Below, piece by piece: positions 20,920 to 29,205 of a DNA stretch of 64,000 nucleotides; positions within the stretch are counted from its first letter, which is position 1, and each line of letters opens with the position of its first letter. The notes below the pieces were generated by a model, which saw only the letters and a list, made by a program, of their open reading frames with translations, did not search any database and was not told the origin of the DNA. A program made the translations under genes and the position numbers. This DNA comes from Pseudomonas arcuscaelestis (GTDB lineage: Bacteria; Pseudomonadota; Gammaproteobacteria; Pseudomonadales; Pseudomonadaceae). Location of the stretch: assembly GCF_016881005.1 (NCBI RefSeq), contig NZ_JACOPV010000010.1, forward strand, positions 62,001 to 126,000, written 5' to 3'.

Positions 20920-22038
20920 ATGGAAAGCGATCTCTCGGATGTACAAACGGCAGGGTCGGACCACAAGATCTGGAGCCTTGCCGCCTATCGGCAGCTGGTC
21001 AGGGAGCGACTGTGGCACAAGCCGTCGCAAAGCCTGAAACAGCTTGCGGTCAAGACCTGGGAGATAGCACCTGCCGAGGTTACCCCTGCACCTGCGGCCT
21101 TTTTCCTGCCCAACCAGTTGCAACGGGTAAGCGGATGGGAAGCAGCGCGCTTTTTTCCCTATGAACACCCACGCCGGACCATGGAGGGACTGGGCAGCGT
21201 GGAGCAACCGCCTACCCGCGGCTATCTGATCAAGGACGTGCTGCTGGTCGACGGCACGCTCTACAAGGGCAATGCCAGCCACCGACTGTCCGACCACTCC
21301 AGCCGGCTGCCAGGGGTCGTGGTGGAAAAAGAGATCGAGCGCGCCGCAGCCTATTGCTCGCCCTATGGCAACCGCTGGTTTGGCACCTGGCTGGCCGAGG
21401 ACTGCCTCACCTACGCACTGGCCTGCAACGAAGGAACACCAATCACCACCGCGCCTTCTGCGCGCTTTCCGCTGTTCCTCCAGGCCCCACCTTATGAGGA
21501 CCTGCTAGGCATGCGCCCGCTTCGCCTGCACAACGCGTTCATCCGCGAACTGGTGCTATTTGACGATGCGAGCCACAACAGCAATCAGTACCTGCGTCAC
21601 CGAGCGCTTGGGGAAAAACTCCTGGCTCGGGTGGACTACAAACCACACCCGGGGATTTTCATCCTCCGTGGCGAAGCCGGTGATTTGCGCCTGTTGCGCA
21701 ACGAGCTTGAGGTAGCCGAACACCTTAGGGTGAATCGGGGCTTTCGCATCATCGACCCGTTGAAAAACGACGTTTCGACAATAATCGCAGCCTGTGCCGG
21801 AGCACGGGTTATCGCTGGCGTCGAGGGCAGCCAATTGGTCCATGCCGTTCACATAATGGAGCCTGGGGCGACTATGCTGACGCTACAGCCGCCTGATCGT
21901 TTTGTCTGCTTCTACAAATACCTGACCGACCGCGACAAACAACATTTTGCCTTCGTGGTGGGCACACCTGATGGCAATGGCTTCAAAATCGACTTGAATG
22001 AACTTGAGCAAACCCTGGACCTGTTGCCGCCCCCCTAG
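20920..22038 (+). CDS. Glycosyltransferase family 61-like protein
   Basis: This 372-residue protein resembles GT61 (DUF563) enzymes: YGNRWFGTWLAEDCLTY near residue 150, a central FIRELVLFDDASHN segment, GIFILRGEAGDLRLLRNE and a C-terminal GVEGSQLVHAVHIMEPG. GT61 members transfer xylose or related sugars. No signal peptide or membrane segment is visible, so it is probably cytoplasmic. It is 37 bp after the GNAT-like gene, in the same transcription direction. Confidence 0.8.
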   Translation: MESDLSDVQTAGSDHKIWSLAAYRQLVRERLWHKPSQSLKQLAVKTWEIAPAEVTPAPAAFFLPNQLQRVSGWEAARFFPYEHPRRTMEGLGSVEQPPTRGYLIKDVLLVDGTLYKGNASHRLSDHSSRLPGVVVEKEIERAAAYCSPYGNRWFGTWLAEDCLTYALACNEGTPITTAPSARFPLFLQAPPYEDLLGMRPLRLHNAFIRELVLFDDASHNSNQYLRHRALGEKLLARVDYKPHPGIFILRGEAGDLRLLRNELEVAEHLRVNRGFRIIDPLKNDVSTIIAACAGARVIAGVEGSQLVHAVHIMEPGATMLTLQPPDRFVCFYKYLTDRDKQHFAFVVGTPDGNGFKIDLNELEQTLDLLPPP

Positions 22039-22074
22039 TGCGCGGTGAACTGAATTCCACTGAGGACCTGATGG

Positions 22075-22791
22075 ATGAACGTGATTGACTACTTTGATCA
22101 GACCAGAATCATCAATATTCCATCCAGACAGGACCGCCGCGTAGAAACGGTGGAAGAGTTCAGCCGTAACGGTTTTCACATCGATCACAACAAAGCCGGT
22201 TTTTTTGAGGCGGTGAAGCCCAACGAAGAAGATGGCTTCCCCAGCATTGGCGCCAGAGGCTGCTTTATGAGCCACCTGGGAATCATCGAAGATGCAATTC
22301 GCCTGAACCTGAACAACATCCTCATCCTCGAAGACGACATACAGTTCTCCAAGCATATTGGCCAATACGGGAAACAGGCCATCGCGTTACTGGAGGGCAT
22401 GGAATGGGACATCGCCTACTTTGGCCACCCGTTTGAAGGAAACGCCAACCTGCCAGCCTGGAGCGTAGTCGACCGGCCGATCCACTTGTCGCACTTCTAT
22501 GCGGTAAACGGGGCCTTCCTGCCACAGCTGCGCGACTTTCTCCTGCAGATTCTTGAGCGCCCACCCGGCCACCCAGACGGCGGCCCCATGCACTACGACG
22601 CGGCGCTCAACACCTTGATCCACCAGCGCAAGGATGTCCGGGCCTACTATTTCACCTGGAACCTGGGCTATCAAAGGCCCTCGCGTACCGACCTGCATGA
22701 ACTGTCGGTGCTTGACCGCACGCAACTGCTGCGACCGATAATGTTCATGCTGCGCAAGCTGAAGTCGTCGATGCTGCGTTTTACGCGATAG
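22075..22791 (+). CDS. Glycosyltransferase family 25 protein
   Basis: This 238-residue protein has GT25 hallmarks: RIINIPSRQDRR at the N-terminus, ARGCFMSHLGIIEDA and the acidic motif ILILEDDIQFS, then FYAVNGAFLPQ and PMHYDAALNTL. GT25 enzymes include LPS galactosyltransferases. GAGG lies nine bases before the ATG. It closes the glycan gene cluster; no polymerase or O-antigen ligase gene is in the window. Confidence 0.87.
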   Translation: MNVIDYFDQTRIINIPSRQDRRVETVEEFSRNGFHIDHNKAGFFEAVKPNEEDGFPSIGARGCFMSHLGIIEDAIRLNLNNILILEDDIQFSKHIGQYGKQAIALLEGMEWDIAYFGHPFEGNANLPAWSVVDRPIHLSHFYAVNGAFLPQLRDFLLQILERPPGHPDGGPMHYDAALNTLIHQRKDVRAYYFTWNLGYQRPSRTDLHELSVLDRTQLLRPIMFMLRKLKSSMLRFTR

Positions 22792-22878
22792 TTCATCAAA
22801 AAACAGATGCTACTCACCTTGAACGAGATAATGGCACTTTGATATCTTTGGATTCTTTCAAGTTTTGGCTGGTACAAA

Positions 22879-24927
22879 TTGAACTCGAGAGAACCCGGCG
22901 CAACCGAACACGCAAGCGCTGCAAATGACAATGACGTCACTGATTGCGATACGCACACTCGACGCAAACTGCCCAAAATCAAGCTGATCGACGAAGTCCG
23001 TGCGCCGATTAACCATAGGTCCCGTAACGCGTCCGAAAAGTCTGCCCATGCTGGTGACAAATACCGACCCGATGTAGCCGTCGGCACCGCGTTCGGAACA
23101 AACGAAACCAGTAATCTGTACTCCGACCAAGTTCGATTCAACGCCAGTGGCGGTCACGGCTTTGCCGCAGAACAAGGCAACCACCTCATCGATCGGATTA
23201 ACCTGAAAAAAGCCAGAATCATCGGCGATGACAACGCTTTGAATGGTGCTGACCGAATCATTGACGGGGTAAAGATTCAATCCAAATACTGTGCGACCGG
23301 TGGGCGGTGTATCTCCAGTTGCTATGACAAATCTGGAAACTTTCGCTACATCCACGACGGCAAGGCTATGCAGATCGAAGTGCCGTCGGACAAATACGAG
23401 GATGCACTCAAATCTGTCAGGGCCCGGATCGAAGCAGGAAAAATTCCGGGATACACCGATCCGAATGACGCAGAAAAAGTTGTTCGCAAAGGAAATCTTA
23501 CCTACAAGCAAGCCGTTAACATCGCCAAGTTTGGAACCGTCGAAAGCGTCACTTTTGATGCGCTCAATGGCGTCAAAGTCGGCGTTGCAGCTGGCTCACT
23601 TTCTGCCGCAGTGGCGTTCGCCCAAGGCATCTGGTCGGGACAACCTCCTGCTGTCGCCTTGAAAAACGCCGCTTGGGCAGGCCTGAAAGTAGGTGGCAAC
23701 ACATTGGCTATCAGCGTGATTTCCAGCCAATTGGGGCGAACGGCCTTCGAACAAGCGTTTCGCGAAGTGAGCAAGGCATTCGTTGAGAAGCTGAGCCCCA
23801 AATTGGTATCCGCTCTGGTCAAGTCCATGACGGGGAAAGTGCTAACCGGCGCCGCCGCGACTAACACGCTAGCCAAACTGCTGCGCGGCAACCTGGTCAG
23901 TTTGGTGGTATCGACTGTCGTGCTCTCGACCGGCGATATCATTCGAACGTGTCGAGGACGTATTTCCACGCTGCAGTTTGCCAAGAACCTTACCAGCACC
24001 GCCAGTAGCGTTGGAGGCGGATATGCAGGTTTCACCAGCGGCGCACTGGCCGGAACTGCATGCTTTCCGGGTCCAGGCACGCTGATTGGCGGTATCCTCG
24101 GGGCCATCGGTGGCAGCCTGGCCGCAGGCTACTTAACCAGTTCGGTGATGGACAACCTAATCATCGACGACGCAGTGGCCCTTCAAGCCTTGTTTGAAAT
24201 GCAGTTAGTGAAAGTTGCCAAAGACTACCTGCTGCTAAGTGATGAAATCGAAGACATCGTCAGCCTGCTGGACGAAGATGGGTTGCCAGACTTCTTCATG
24301 CAGGCGCACGCCATGGGAGATGCAGGTCGAGTCGAGTTCATGAGCCAGCGGCTTGAAGGTTATGCTCAAGTAGCTTTGAAATTGCGCGCGGCGATTGGAG
24401 CGCCCCCAGAAGATGAGCTGATACAGCAGCAAGCCCGCATCATCGGTGAACTAAGCGCCGCAGAATACAACGGCGAATTGCCAATAAACCCGGACACCGC
24501 TGAATTGACGGCCACCTTCGCAGAGGCCTTAACAGACTTTTTGAAGGTAGAAGGCGTCAAGTCCGAGTCTGTGATCTGGGGCGAAGAACTCGTCAGCACG
24601 AAAGGCCTGAAAAAATTGGGCAATGCACTGAATTCGTTTGGTCGAATCGAAGATGGCGCACCGATAGATGCCGTCATCGCCGTTATTGATACCACTAAAC
24701 TGGGCACCGCAACCGATGGAATTATTCTGACCAACGCGTCTATGTGGATCAAACCCCTATTCAGCGACGCCTATAAAATCGACTATCACGCATTACCGTC
24801 GAACACACGGGTTGGTGATGAAAACCTGGAGATCAATGACTGTGCACCCATTGGTTTGTCATCCAAAGAGCTTCGGATTGATATGCGCAGGATTTTGCGC
24901 CTGATCAAAGGACACTTCCGGCTCTAG
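22879..24927 (+). CDS. Unrecognised 682-residue membrane protein with nuclease-like motif and glycine zipper
   Basis: Function unknown. Residues 1-65 are polar. Residues 71-225 contain GGHGFAAEQGNHLID, then DDNALNGADRIIDGVKIQSK, which resembles a PD-(D/E)xK nuclease core with Q in place of D/E (D125...Q134-x-K136), and a CATGGRCISSC cluster. Residues 231-420 are hydrophobic with a glycine zipper (SVGGGYAGFTSGALAG, GTLIGGILGAIGGSLAAGY). Residues 425-525 are helical. Residues ~565-655 look beta-rich (DAVIAVIDT, TDGIILTNASMWIKP), like a bacterial PH domain. No in-frame ATG exists before about residue 164; TTG at 22879 is the best start and has a weak ribosome site. An in-frame ATG at 22831 meets a stop three codons later. 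Base composition is more AT-rich than its neighbours. Confidence 0.6.
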   Translation: MNSREPGATEHASAANDNDVTDCDTHTRRKLPKIKLIDEVRAPINHRSRNASEKSAHAGDKYRPDVAVGTAFGTNETSNLYSDQVRFNASGGHGFAAEQGNHLIDRINLKKARIIGDDNALNGADRIIDGVKIQSKYCATGGRCISSCYDKSGNFRYIHDGKAMQIEVPSDKYEDALKSVRARIEAGKIPGYTDPNDAEKVVRKGNLTYKQAVNIAKFGTVESVTFDALNGVKVGVAAGSLSAAVAFAQGIWSGQPPAVALKNAAWAGLKVGGNTLAISVISSQLGRTAFEQAFREVSKAFVEKLSPKLVSALVKSMTGKVLTGAAATNTLAKLLRGNLVSLVVSTVVLSTGDIIRTCRGRISTLQFAKNLTSTASSVGGGYAGFTSGALAGTACFPGPGTLIGGILGAIGGSLAAGYLTSSVMDNLIIDDAVALQALFEMQLVKVAKDYLLLSDEIEDIVSLLDEDGLPDFFMQAHAMGDAGRVEFMSQRLEGYAQVALKLRAAIGAPPEDELIQQQARIIGELSAAEYNGELPINPDTAELTATFAEALTDFLKVEGVKSESVIWGEELVSTKGLKKLGNALNSFGRIEDGAPIDAVIAVIDTTKLGTATDGIILTNASMWIKPLFSDAYKIDYHALPSNTRVGDENLEINDCAPIGLSSKELRIDMRRILRLIKGHFRL

Positions 24928-24989
24928 TACAGGGACGAAGTCGGGTATGAGTTCGATAAGGCCCAGCACCAAGGTGGCATGAATACGCA

Positions 24990-25802
24990 TCAATCTATTG
25001 TAACTGCCATCGAAGGCTTACCCTTGATCGCCTGGACAAACAGCGCCAACAACTCGGACTGACTGCCGATTCCCAACTTCTCATACAGGTTCTTTCGATG
25101 AACCTTGACCGTCGCCGGGCTGATCCGCAGCTTTTGCGCGATGGACTGGCTGGAATGCCCCTGCAACAGCAGCCTGACCACTTCGCACTCGCGCTCGGTG
25201 AGCAAGCCAAGGCCAAAGTTGGCAAAGGCTTCCTGGACCAGGTGGTCGTGATCATCCAAGGGCCTGACTGCAACTTGCCTGCTTGCCTCCCACGCGGCCC
25301 GCACCGCGGCACTAACAACCGGAACGGCGCTTTCCAGTTGACGGATCTCATCATCATAAAATCGGGTGCGCCCGCGTCGGCGCATCAGCGACAGTACGGC
25401 ATGGGTGTCGGGCCCGAGGTTGATGAAGAAACCGACCTCCTCACACAACCCGAGGTGATGGTAATAGGTACGAAAGTACTCGCTGTTGTAGAACTGATCC
25501 GGTGCCAACTGACGCATGCTGTACACGCCTTCAGGCTGGGACGGTTGCGAGGCCAGGTAGAAAGGATCCAGTAGGTAGGGTCCCGTCTGGTACTCATCAA
25601 TGAAGATGCACCGCTGCTCGTCGGTGAACGTGTCGAACAACGACAGCGGCCGATAACTTCCCTCATAGATGAACAGCACGAAATGATCCGCAATGCTCAA
25701 TCGCCTCAACCAGGCTGCAACAGCCTGTAATTGCCGGCCACCGGCAGGTTGGCTCATTACCTCGACGACACTGCGCGTCCAATCAGTCAGGTGCATTTGC
25801 AT
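24990..25802 (-). CDS. LuxR-family transcriptional regulator
   Basis: This 270-residue protein ends in a LuxR helix-turn-helix (LLTERECEVVRLLLQGHSSQ, SIAQKLRISPATVKVHRKNL). The N-terminal ~190 residues have no recognised autoinducer domain; they contain aromatic-rich segments (YQTGPYLLDPFYLA, FRTYYHHLGLCEEVGFF). Such LuxR proteins often control adjacent catabolic genes in pseudomonads. It lies on the same strand as, and downstream of, the aldehyde dehydrogenase gene, with AAAGG before the ATG. Confidence 0.87.
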   Translation of the reverse strand: MQMHLTDWTRSVVEVMSQPAGGRQLQAVAAWLRRLSIADHFVLFIYEGSYRPLSLFDTFTDEQRCIFIDEYQTGPYLLDPFYLASQPSQPEGVYSMRQLAPDQFYNSEYFRTYYHHLGLCEEVGFFINLGPDTHAVLSLMRRRGRTRFYDDEIRQLESAVPVVSAAVRAAWEASRQVAVRPLDDHDHLVQEAFANFGLGLLTERECEVVRLLLQGHSSQSIAQKLRISPATVKVHRKNLYEKLGIGSQSELLALFVQAIKGKPSMAVTID

Positions 25803-25895
25803 GGTGTGATGCCTTTATGAGGTTCGGCCAACAAGACAGCAGGTGGCGCCCTGATGTTATCTTCAAAACCGCCACCGTTGCAGCGGGCATGCTCC

Positions 25896-27377
25896 CTACT
25901 TGAGGTACCAGCCCCACTTCTGTTCACTGTCGTAGCGAGTGATCTGTTTAACTTCCAGGTAGTTGTTCAAGCCCCATTCCCCCAGCTCGCGGCCGATACC
26001 ACTCTGTTTGTAGCCACCCCACGGCGCTTCGGTGAAAGTTGGCTGTGAGCAGTTGATCCAGACAATACCGGCACGCAGCTTGCGGGCTACGCGCTCGGCA
26101 CGCTCCAGGTCTGCAGACATCACTGCGGCGGCCAGGCCAAAGCGCGAATTGTTAGCGCACTGCAGCGCTTCGTTTTCATCATCGAATGCACGGATACATA
26201 CCACCGGGCCGAAGATCTCTTCCTGCCAGATCCAACTGTCTTGCGCGACATCGGCGAAGATAGTCGGTTGCAAATAGAAGCCCTTGTCGAATCCGGCCGG
26301 TCGGCCGCCACCGTACACCCGTCGAGCGCCTTCCTCCTGACCCCGGGCGATCGCCGCCAGCACTTTGTCGTACTGACCTTTGCTCACTAGCGGCCCGAGC
26401 AGGACGCCCTCTTCCAGACCATTGCCGATACTGACTTTCTCCGCTTCCTGCTTTAGCCGCTCAAGCAACGGCGCATACAGATTGCGCTGGACAAGCACGC
26501 GGGACGTCGCGGAGCACACCTGGCCCTGGTTCCAGAAAATACCGAACATGATCCATTCGACCGCGGCTTCCAGATCACTGTCATCGAAGATGATGAAGGG
26601 TGACTTTCCGCCCAACTCCAAGCTGATGTTCTTGATGTCGCGTGCGGCCGCCTGCATGATCCGGCTGCCCGTGGGCACACTGCCAGTAAAGGCCAGTTTG
26701 TCGATGCCAGGATGCTGGGCTAGCGCCGCGCCGGCGTCCTGGCCCAGGCCTGGAAGCACGTTCAACACCCCTGCCGGCAGCCCGGCATTGTGGGCGATAC
26801 GCGCCAGCTTCAGCGCGGTGAGCGGGGTCAGTTCGGACGGTTTGAGGACCATGCAGCATCCCGCTGCCAGGGCCGGCGCAACTTTCCAGGCGGCCATGAG
26901 CATGGGGAAGTTCCACGGGATAATCGCCCCCGCGACGCCGACCGGCTCCTTGCGCGCCAGCGAACTGAAGCGCTCGTCGGCCAGGGCGACCGTCTGTTCT
27001 CGCTCGCTGTCCAGACCTTCGGCAAGGTCCGCGTAATAATCGAAGCAGCCTGCGGTATCACCGATATCCCACAGCGCCTCGGGCAACGGCTTACCGTTAT
27101 CCAGCACTTCCAGCACTGCCAGTTCCTGCTGTCGATCACGGATGCCCTGAGCAATGCGCCGCAGCACCTCGGCCCGTGCCGAACCGCTCATCTGCGGCCA
27201 CGGCCCCTCGTCGAAGGCGTGACGGGCAGCCCGCACTGCCAGATCAACGTCAGCGGCGGTGGCCGCAGCAACACTGGCAATCAGCGTTTCACTACTGGGA
27301 TCGATCGTATCGAACGCCCCACCCTCAACCGGGTCCACCCATTGGCCATTGATATACAGCTGAGTATCGGCATTCAT
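25896..27377 (-). CDS. Aldehyde dehydrogenase, betaine/amino-aldehyde type
   Basis: This 493-residue NAD-dependent enzyme has all ALDH signatures: PWNFPMLMAAWKVAPALAAG, the glutamate motif LELGGKSPFI, the catalytic cysteine in NQGQVCSATSRV and EIFGPVVCIRAF. The pattern WPQMSGSARAEVLRRIA resembles plant-type betaine and amino-aldehyde dehydrogenases. Paired with an alcohol dehydrogenase and an amine-type permease, it probably oxidises an aldehyde made from an alcohol or amine. ATG at 27377 (MNADTQLYINGQW) gives the normal N-terminus. Confidence 0.9.
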   Translation of the reverse strand: MNADTQLYINGQWVDPVEGGAFDTIDPSSETLIASVAAATAADVDLAVRAARHAFDEGPWPQMSGSARAEVLRRIAQGIRDRQQELAVLEVLDNGKPLPEALWDIGDTAGCFDYYADLAEGLDSEREQTVALADERFSSLARKEPVGVAGAIIPWNFPMLMAAWKVAPALAAGCCMVLKPSELTPLTALKLARIAHNAGLPAGVLNVLPGLGQDAGAALAQHPGIDKLAFTGSVPTGSRIMQAAARDIKNISLELGGKSPFIIFDDSDLEAAVEWIMFGIFWNQGQVCSATSRVLVQRNLYAPLLERLKQEAEKVSIGNGLEEGVLLGPLVSKGQYDKVLAAIARGQEEGARRVYGGGRPAGFDKGFYLQPTIFADVAQDSWIWQEEIFGPVVCIRAFDDENEALQCANNSRFGLAAAVMSADLERAERVARKLRAGIVWINCSQPTFTEAPWGGYKQSGIGRELGEWGLNNYLEVKQITRYDSEQKWGWYLK

Positions 27378-27425
27378 GTTTGCGCTCCAAGCAAGCAACA
27401 CAGTTGGCGCTCGCACGCCAACCGC

Positions 27426-27467
27426 ATCAGGATCAGGATCAGGATCAGGATCAGGATCAGGATCAGG
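27426..27467 (+). repeat. Hexanucleotide tandem repeat (ATCAGG)x7
   Basis: Seven perfect copies of ATCAGG occupy 42 bp. The array begins about 49 bp upstream of the aldehyde dehydrogenase ATG and runs into the stop codon of the alcohol dehydrogenase, whose TGA lies at 27463-27465. On the coding (minus) strand the unit reads CCTGAT. Copy-number change would alter the spacing between the two genes, but not the dehydrogenase reading frame. Confidence 0.97.
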
Positions 27468-28506
27468 AAATTTTCAGCACCTTGCGACCGACTACCGTGC
27501 CTTTACGAATCTGGTCGAAAATCTCGCTGATCTCATCCAGGGTGGTCAAGCTGGCCTGGACTGCAACCAAGCCATTGGCTGCAAACTCGACAGCCTCGTG
27601 CAGGTCTTGCCGGGTACCGACGTTGGAGCCACGAATGGACAGTTCCCAGTTGACGATACGGTCGATGGAGCTGCGCACCTCGTCGGCGGCGCCACCCGGC
27701 TGGCCGATATAGATTGCTGTGCCGCCAGGGCGCAACAGCTTCACTGCAAGCTCGAATGCCTTGTTGGAGGTTGCCGTCACCAGCACACCGTGCACACCGC
27801 CCAGCTCTGCGTGAATGGCACTTTCCGGGTCGTTCATCACGTTGTAAACCCGCTCGGCACCCAAGCGATGGGCCAGCTCCAGCTTTTCATCACTGACGTC
27901 GACCGCAACCACCCTCAGGCCCATGGCCTTGGCATATTGCACCGCCACATGACCCAACCCACCAATGCCGATGACCGCCATCCATTGCCCCGGCCGTGCC
28001 CCCGATCGTTTCAGGCCGCGGTAGGTGGTAACCCCTGCGCAAAGGATGGGCGCCAGGCCATACAGATCAGCGCCAGCCGGTACTTTTGCGACAAATGCCG
28101 CCGGCGCGATCATGTACTCGGCGTAGCCGCCGGGCTTGCTGTAGCCGGTGGCCTCGCCTTGCTTGCAGATGGTCTCCATGCCGGCGCGGCAGTACTCGCA
28201 GGCGCCACAGGCGCTGTACATCCAAGGTACGCCAACGGTGTCGCCGAGCGCATAGCCGGTCACGCCTTCGCCCAGTTCGGCAATATGCCCGGTGACTTCG
28301 TGACCGGGAATCAGCGGCAGATTCGGCGGGCTTGGCCAGTCGCCGTCGCAGGCATGCACATCGCTGTGGCAGACACCGCAGGCCACCACCTTGATAAGAA
28401 TTTCGCCAATGCCCGGCTTCGGAATCGGTACCTGTTCAAGTTTCAGTGGCCCGCCAAGCTCGCGGAGAACAGCGGCGGTCATGGTTTTATTGTTCGAGTC
28501 CAACAT
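27463..28506 (-). CDS. Zinc-dependent alcohol dehydrogenase, AdhP-like
   Basis: This 347-residue medium-chain dehydrogenase has the catalytic zinc site GVCHSDVHACDGDWP and GHEVTGHI near residues 43-70, four structural-zinc cysteines (CGACEYCRAGMETIC) and the NAD-binding motif VIGIGGLGHVAVQYAK. AdhP enzymes oxidise ethanol and other primary alcohols. GAGG precedes the ATG. It lies upstream of the aldehyde dehydrogenase on the same strand, forming an alcohol-to-acid pathway. The tandem repeat overlaps its last codons. Confidence 0.93.
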   Translation of the reverse strand: MLDSNNKTMTAAVLRELGGPLKLEQVPIPKPGIGEILIKVVACGVCHSDVHACDGDWPSPPNLPLIPGHEVTGHIAELGEGVTGYALGDTVGVPWMYSACGACEYCRAGMETICKQGEATGYSKPGGYAEYMIAPAAFVAKVPAGADLYGLAPILCAGVTTYRGLKRSGARPGQWMAVIGIGGLGHVAVQYAKAMGLRVVAVDVSDEKLELAHRLGAERVYNVMNDPESAIHAELGGVHGVLVTATSNKAFELAVKLLRPGGTAIYIGQPGGAADEVRSSIDRIVNWELSIRGSNVGTRQDLHEAVEFAANGLVAVQASLTTLDEISEIFDQIRKGTVVGRKVLKIS

Positions 28507-28599
28507 GGCTACATCCTCATGAAATAACGGTTTTTGGCTGGCACTTGCCCACGCGTCCCGGTTGTTATCGAGGTGCGAGTGAGTGATCCATCTCGACCA

Positions 28600-29187
28600 T
28601 CAGCTGGCGAGTGCAACCGCACCCTTGGCTTGAAGAATCACTGAGATTTGCTGAATGAGCAGCACCGTGCTGTCCACTTCCGCAGCGGTGGGTTGGCGTG
28701 CGTACTTCACCGGTGGAATGAGCATCCAGACGAAGTCTCCATAGTTGGGTGTCAGCACCACTTCACAGGCCTTGTCCGCTGGGTGGTAATGAATACTCAA
28801 GCCGCCCAGCTCCATCGCAGCACACAAGGGAAGCACCACGTCACTGGCATTGAGCGGGTCCCGTAAGGCAGCGCTGATTGCGGGCCCAACAAACTTCGCG
28901 GTTCGGCTTGAAGGCTTCCAGCCTCGATAATCAAGACGGATAGTCATCGCCGTGGGCCCGAGGTCCGCAGCGACTTTCCAGCGCCAGCGGCAGGTGTAGA
29001 TTCTGCCAATCACCTTGCTCGACAAGCGATGCTCAAGCACCAGGTCGTCCGCTGCCAGGCGATGATCGATTCCCGACACTGTCCGCGCCCCTATGGCGAC
29101 GTCGTGCCCCATGTATTGGTCAAAACGAGACACCGTATCGCGCAGCGTTTGCTCGGCGCGCCGGTCGATGACTGAATAAAGACCCAT
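28600..29187 (-). CDS. DUF3156-like protein of unknown function
   Basis: This 195-residue soluble protein has no catalytic motif I recognise. Segments such as GYDF-like NYGDFVWMLIPPVKYARQPT and LSSKVIGRIYTCRWRWKV recall DUF3156 proteins, from memory only. ATG at 29187 follows GGAG five bases upstream; a GTG two codons earlier is less likely. It lies 18 bp after the APC permease on the same strand, so it may act with that transporter. Confidence 0.65.
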   Translation of the reverse strand: MGLYSVIDRRAEQTLRDTVSRFDQYMGHDVAIGARTVSGIDHRLAADDLVLEHRLSSKVIGRIYTCRWRWKVAADLGPTAMTIRLDYRGWKPSSRTAKFVGPAISAALRDPLNASDVVLPLCAAMELGGLSIHYHPADKACEVVLTPNYGDFVWMLIPPVKYARQPTAAEVDSTVLLIQQISVILQAKGAVALAS

Positions 29188-29205
29188 GCTCACTCCGACC
29201 TACAG

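Noticed and set aside
27426..27467. CRISPR-like array
   Set aside because: The unit is six bases with no spacers; it is a simple tandem repeat.
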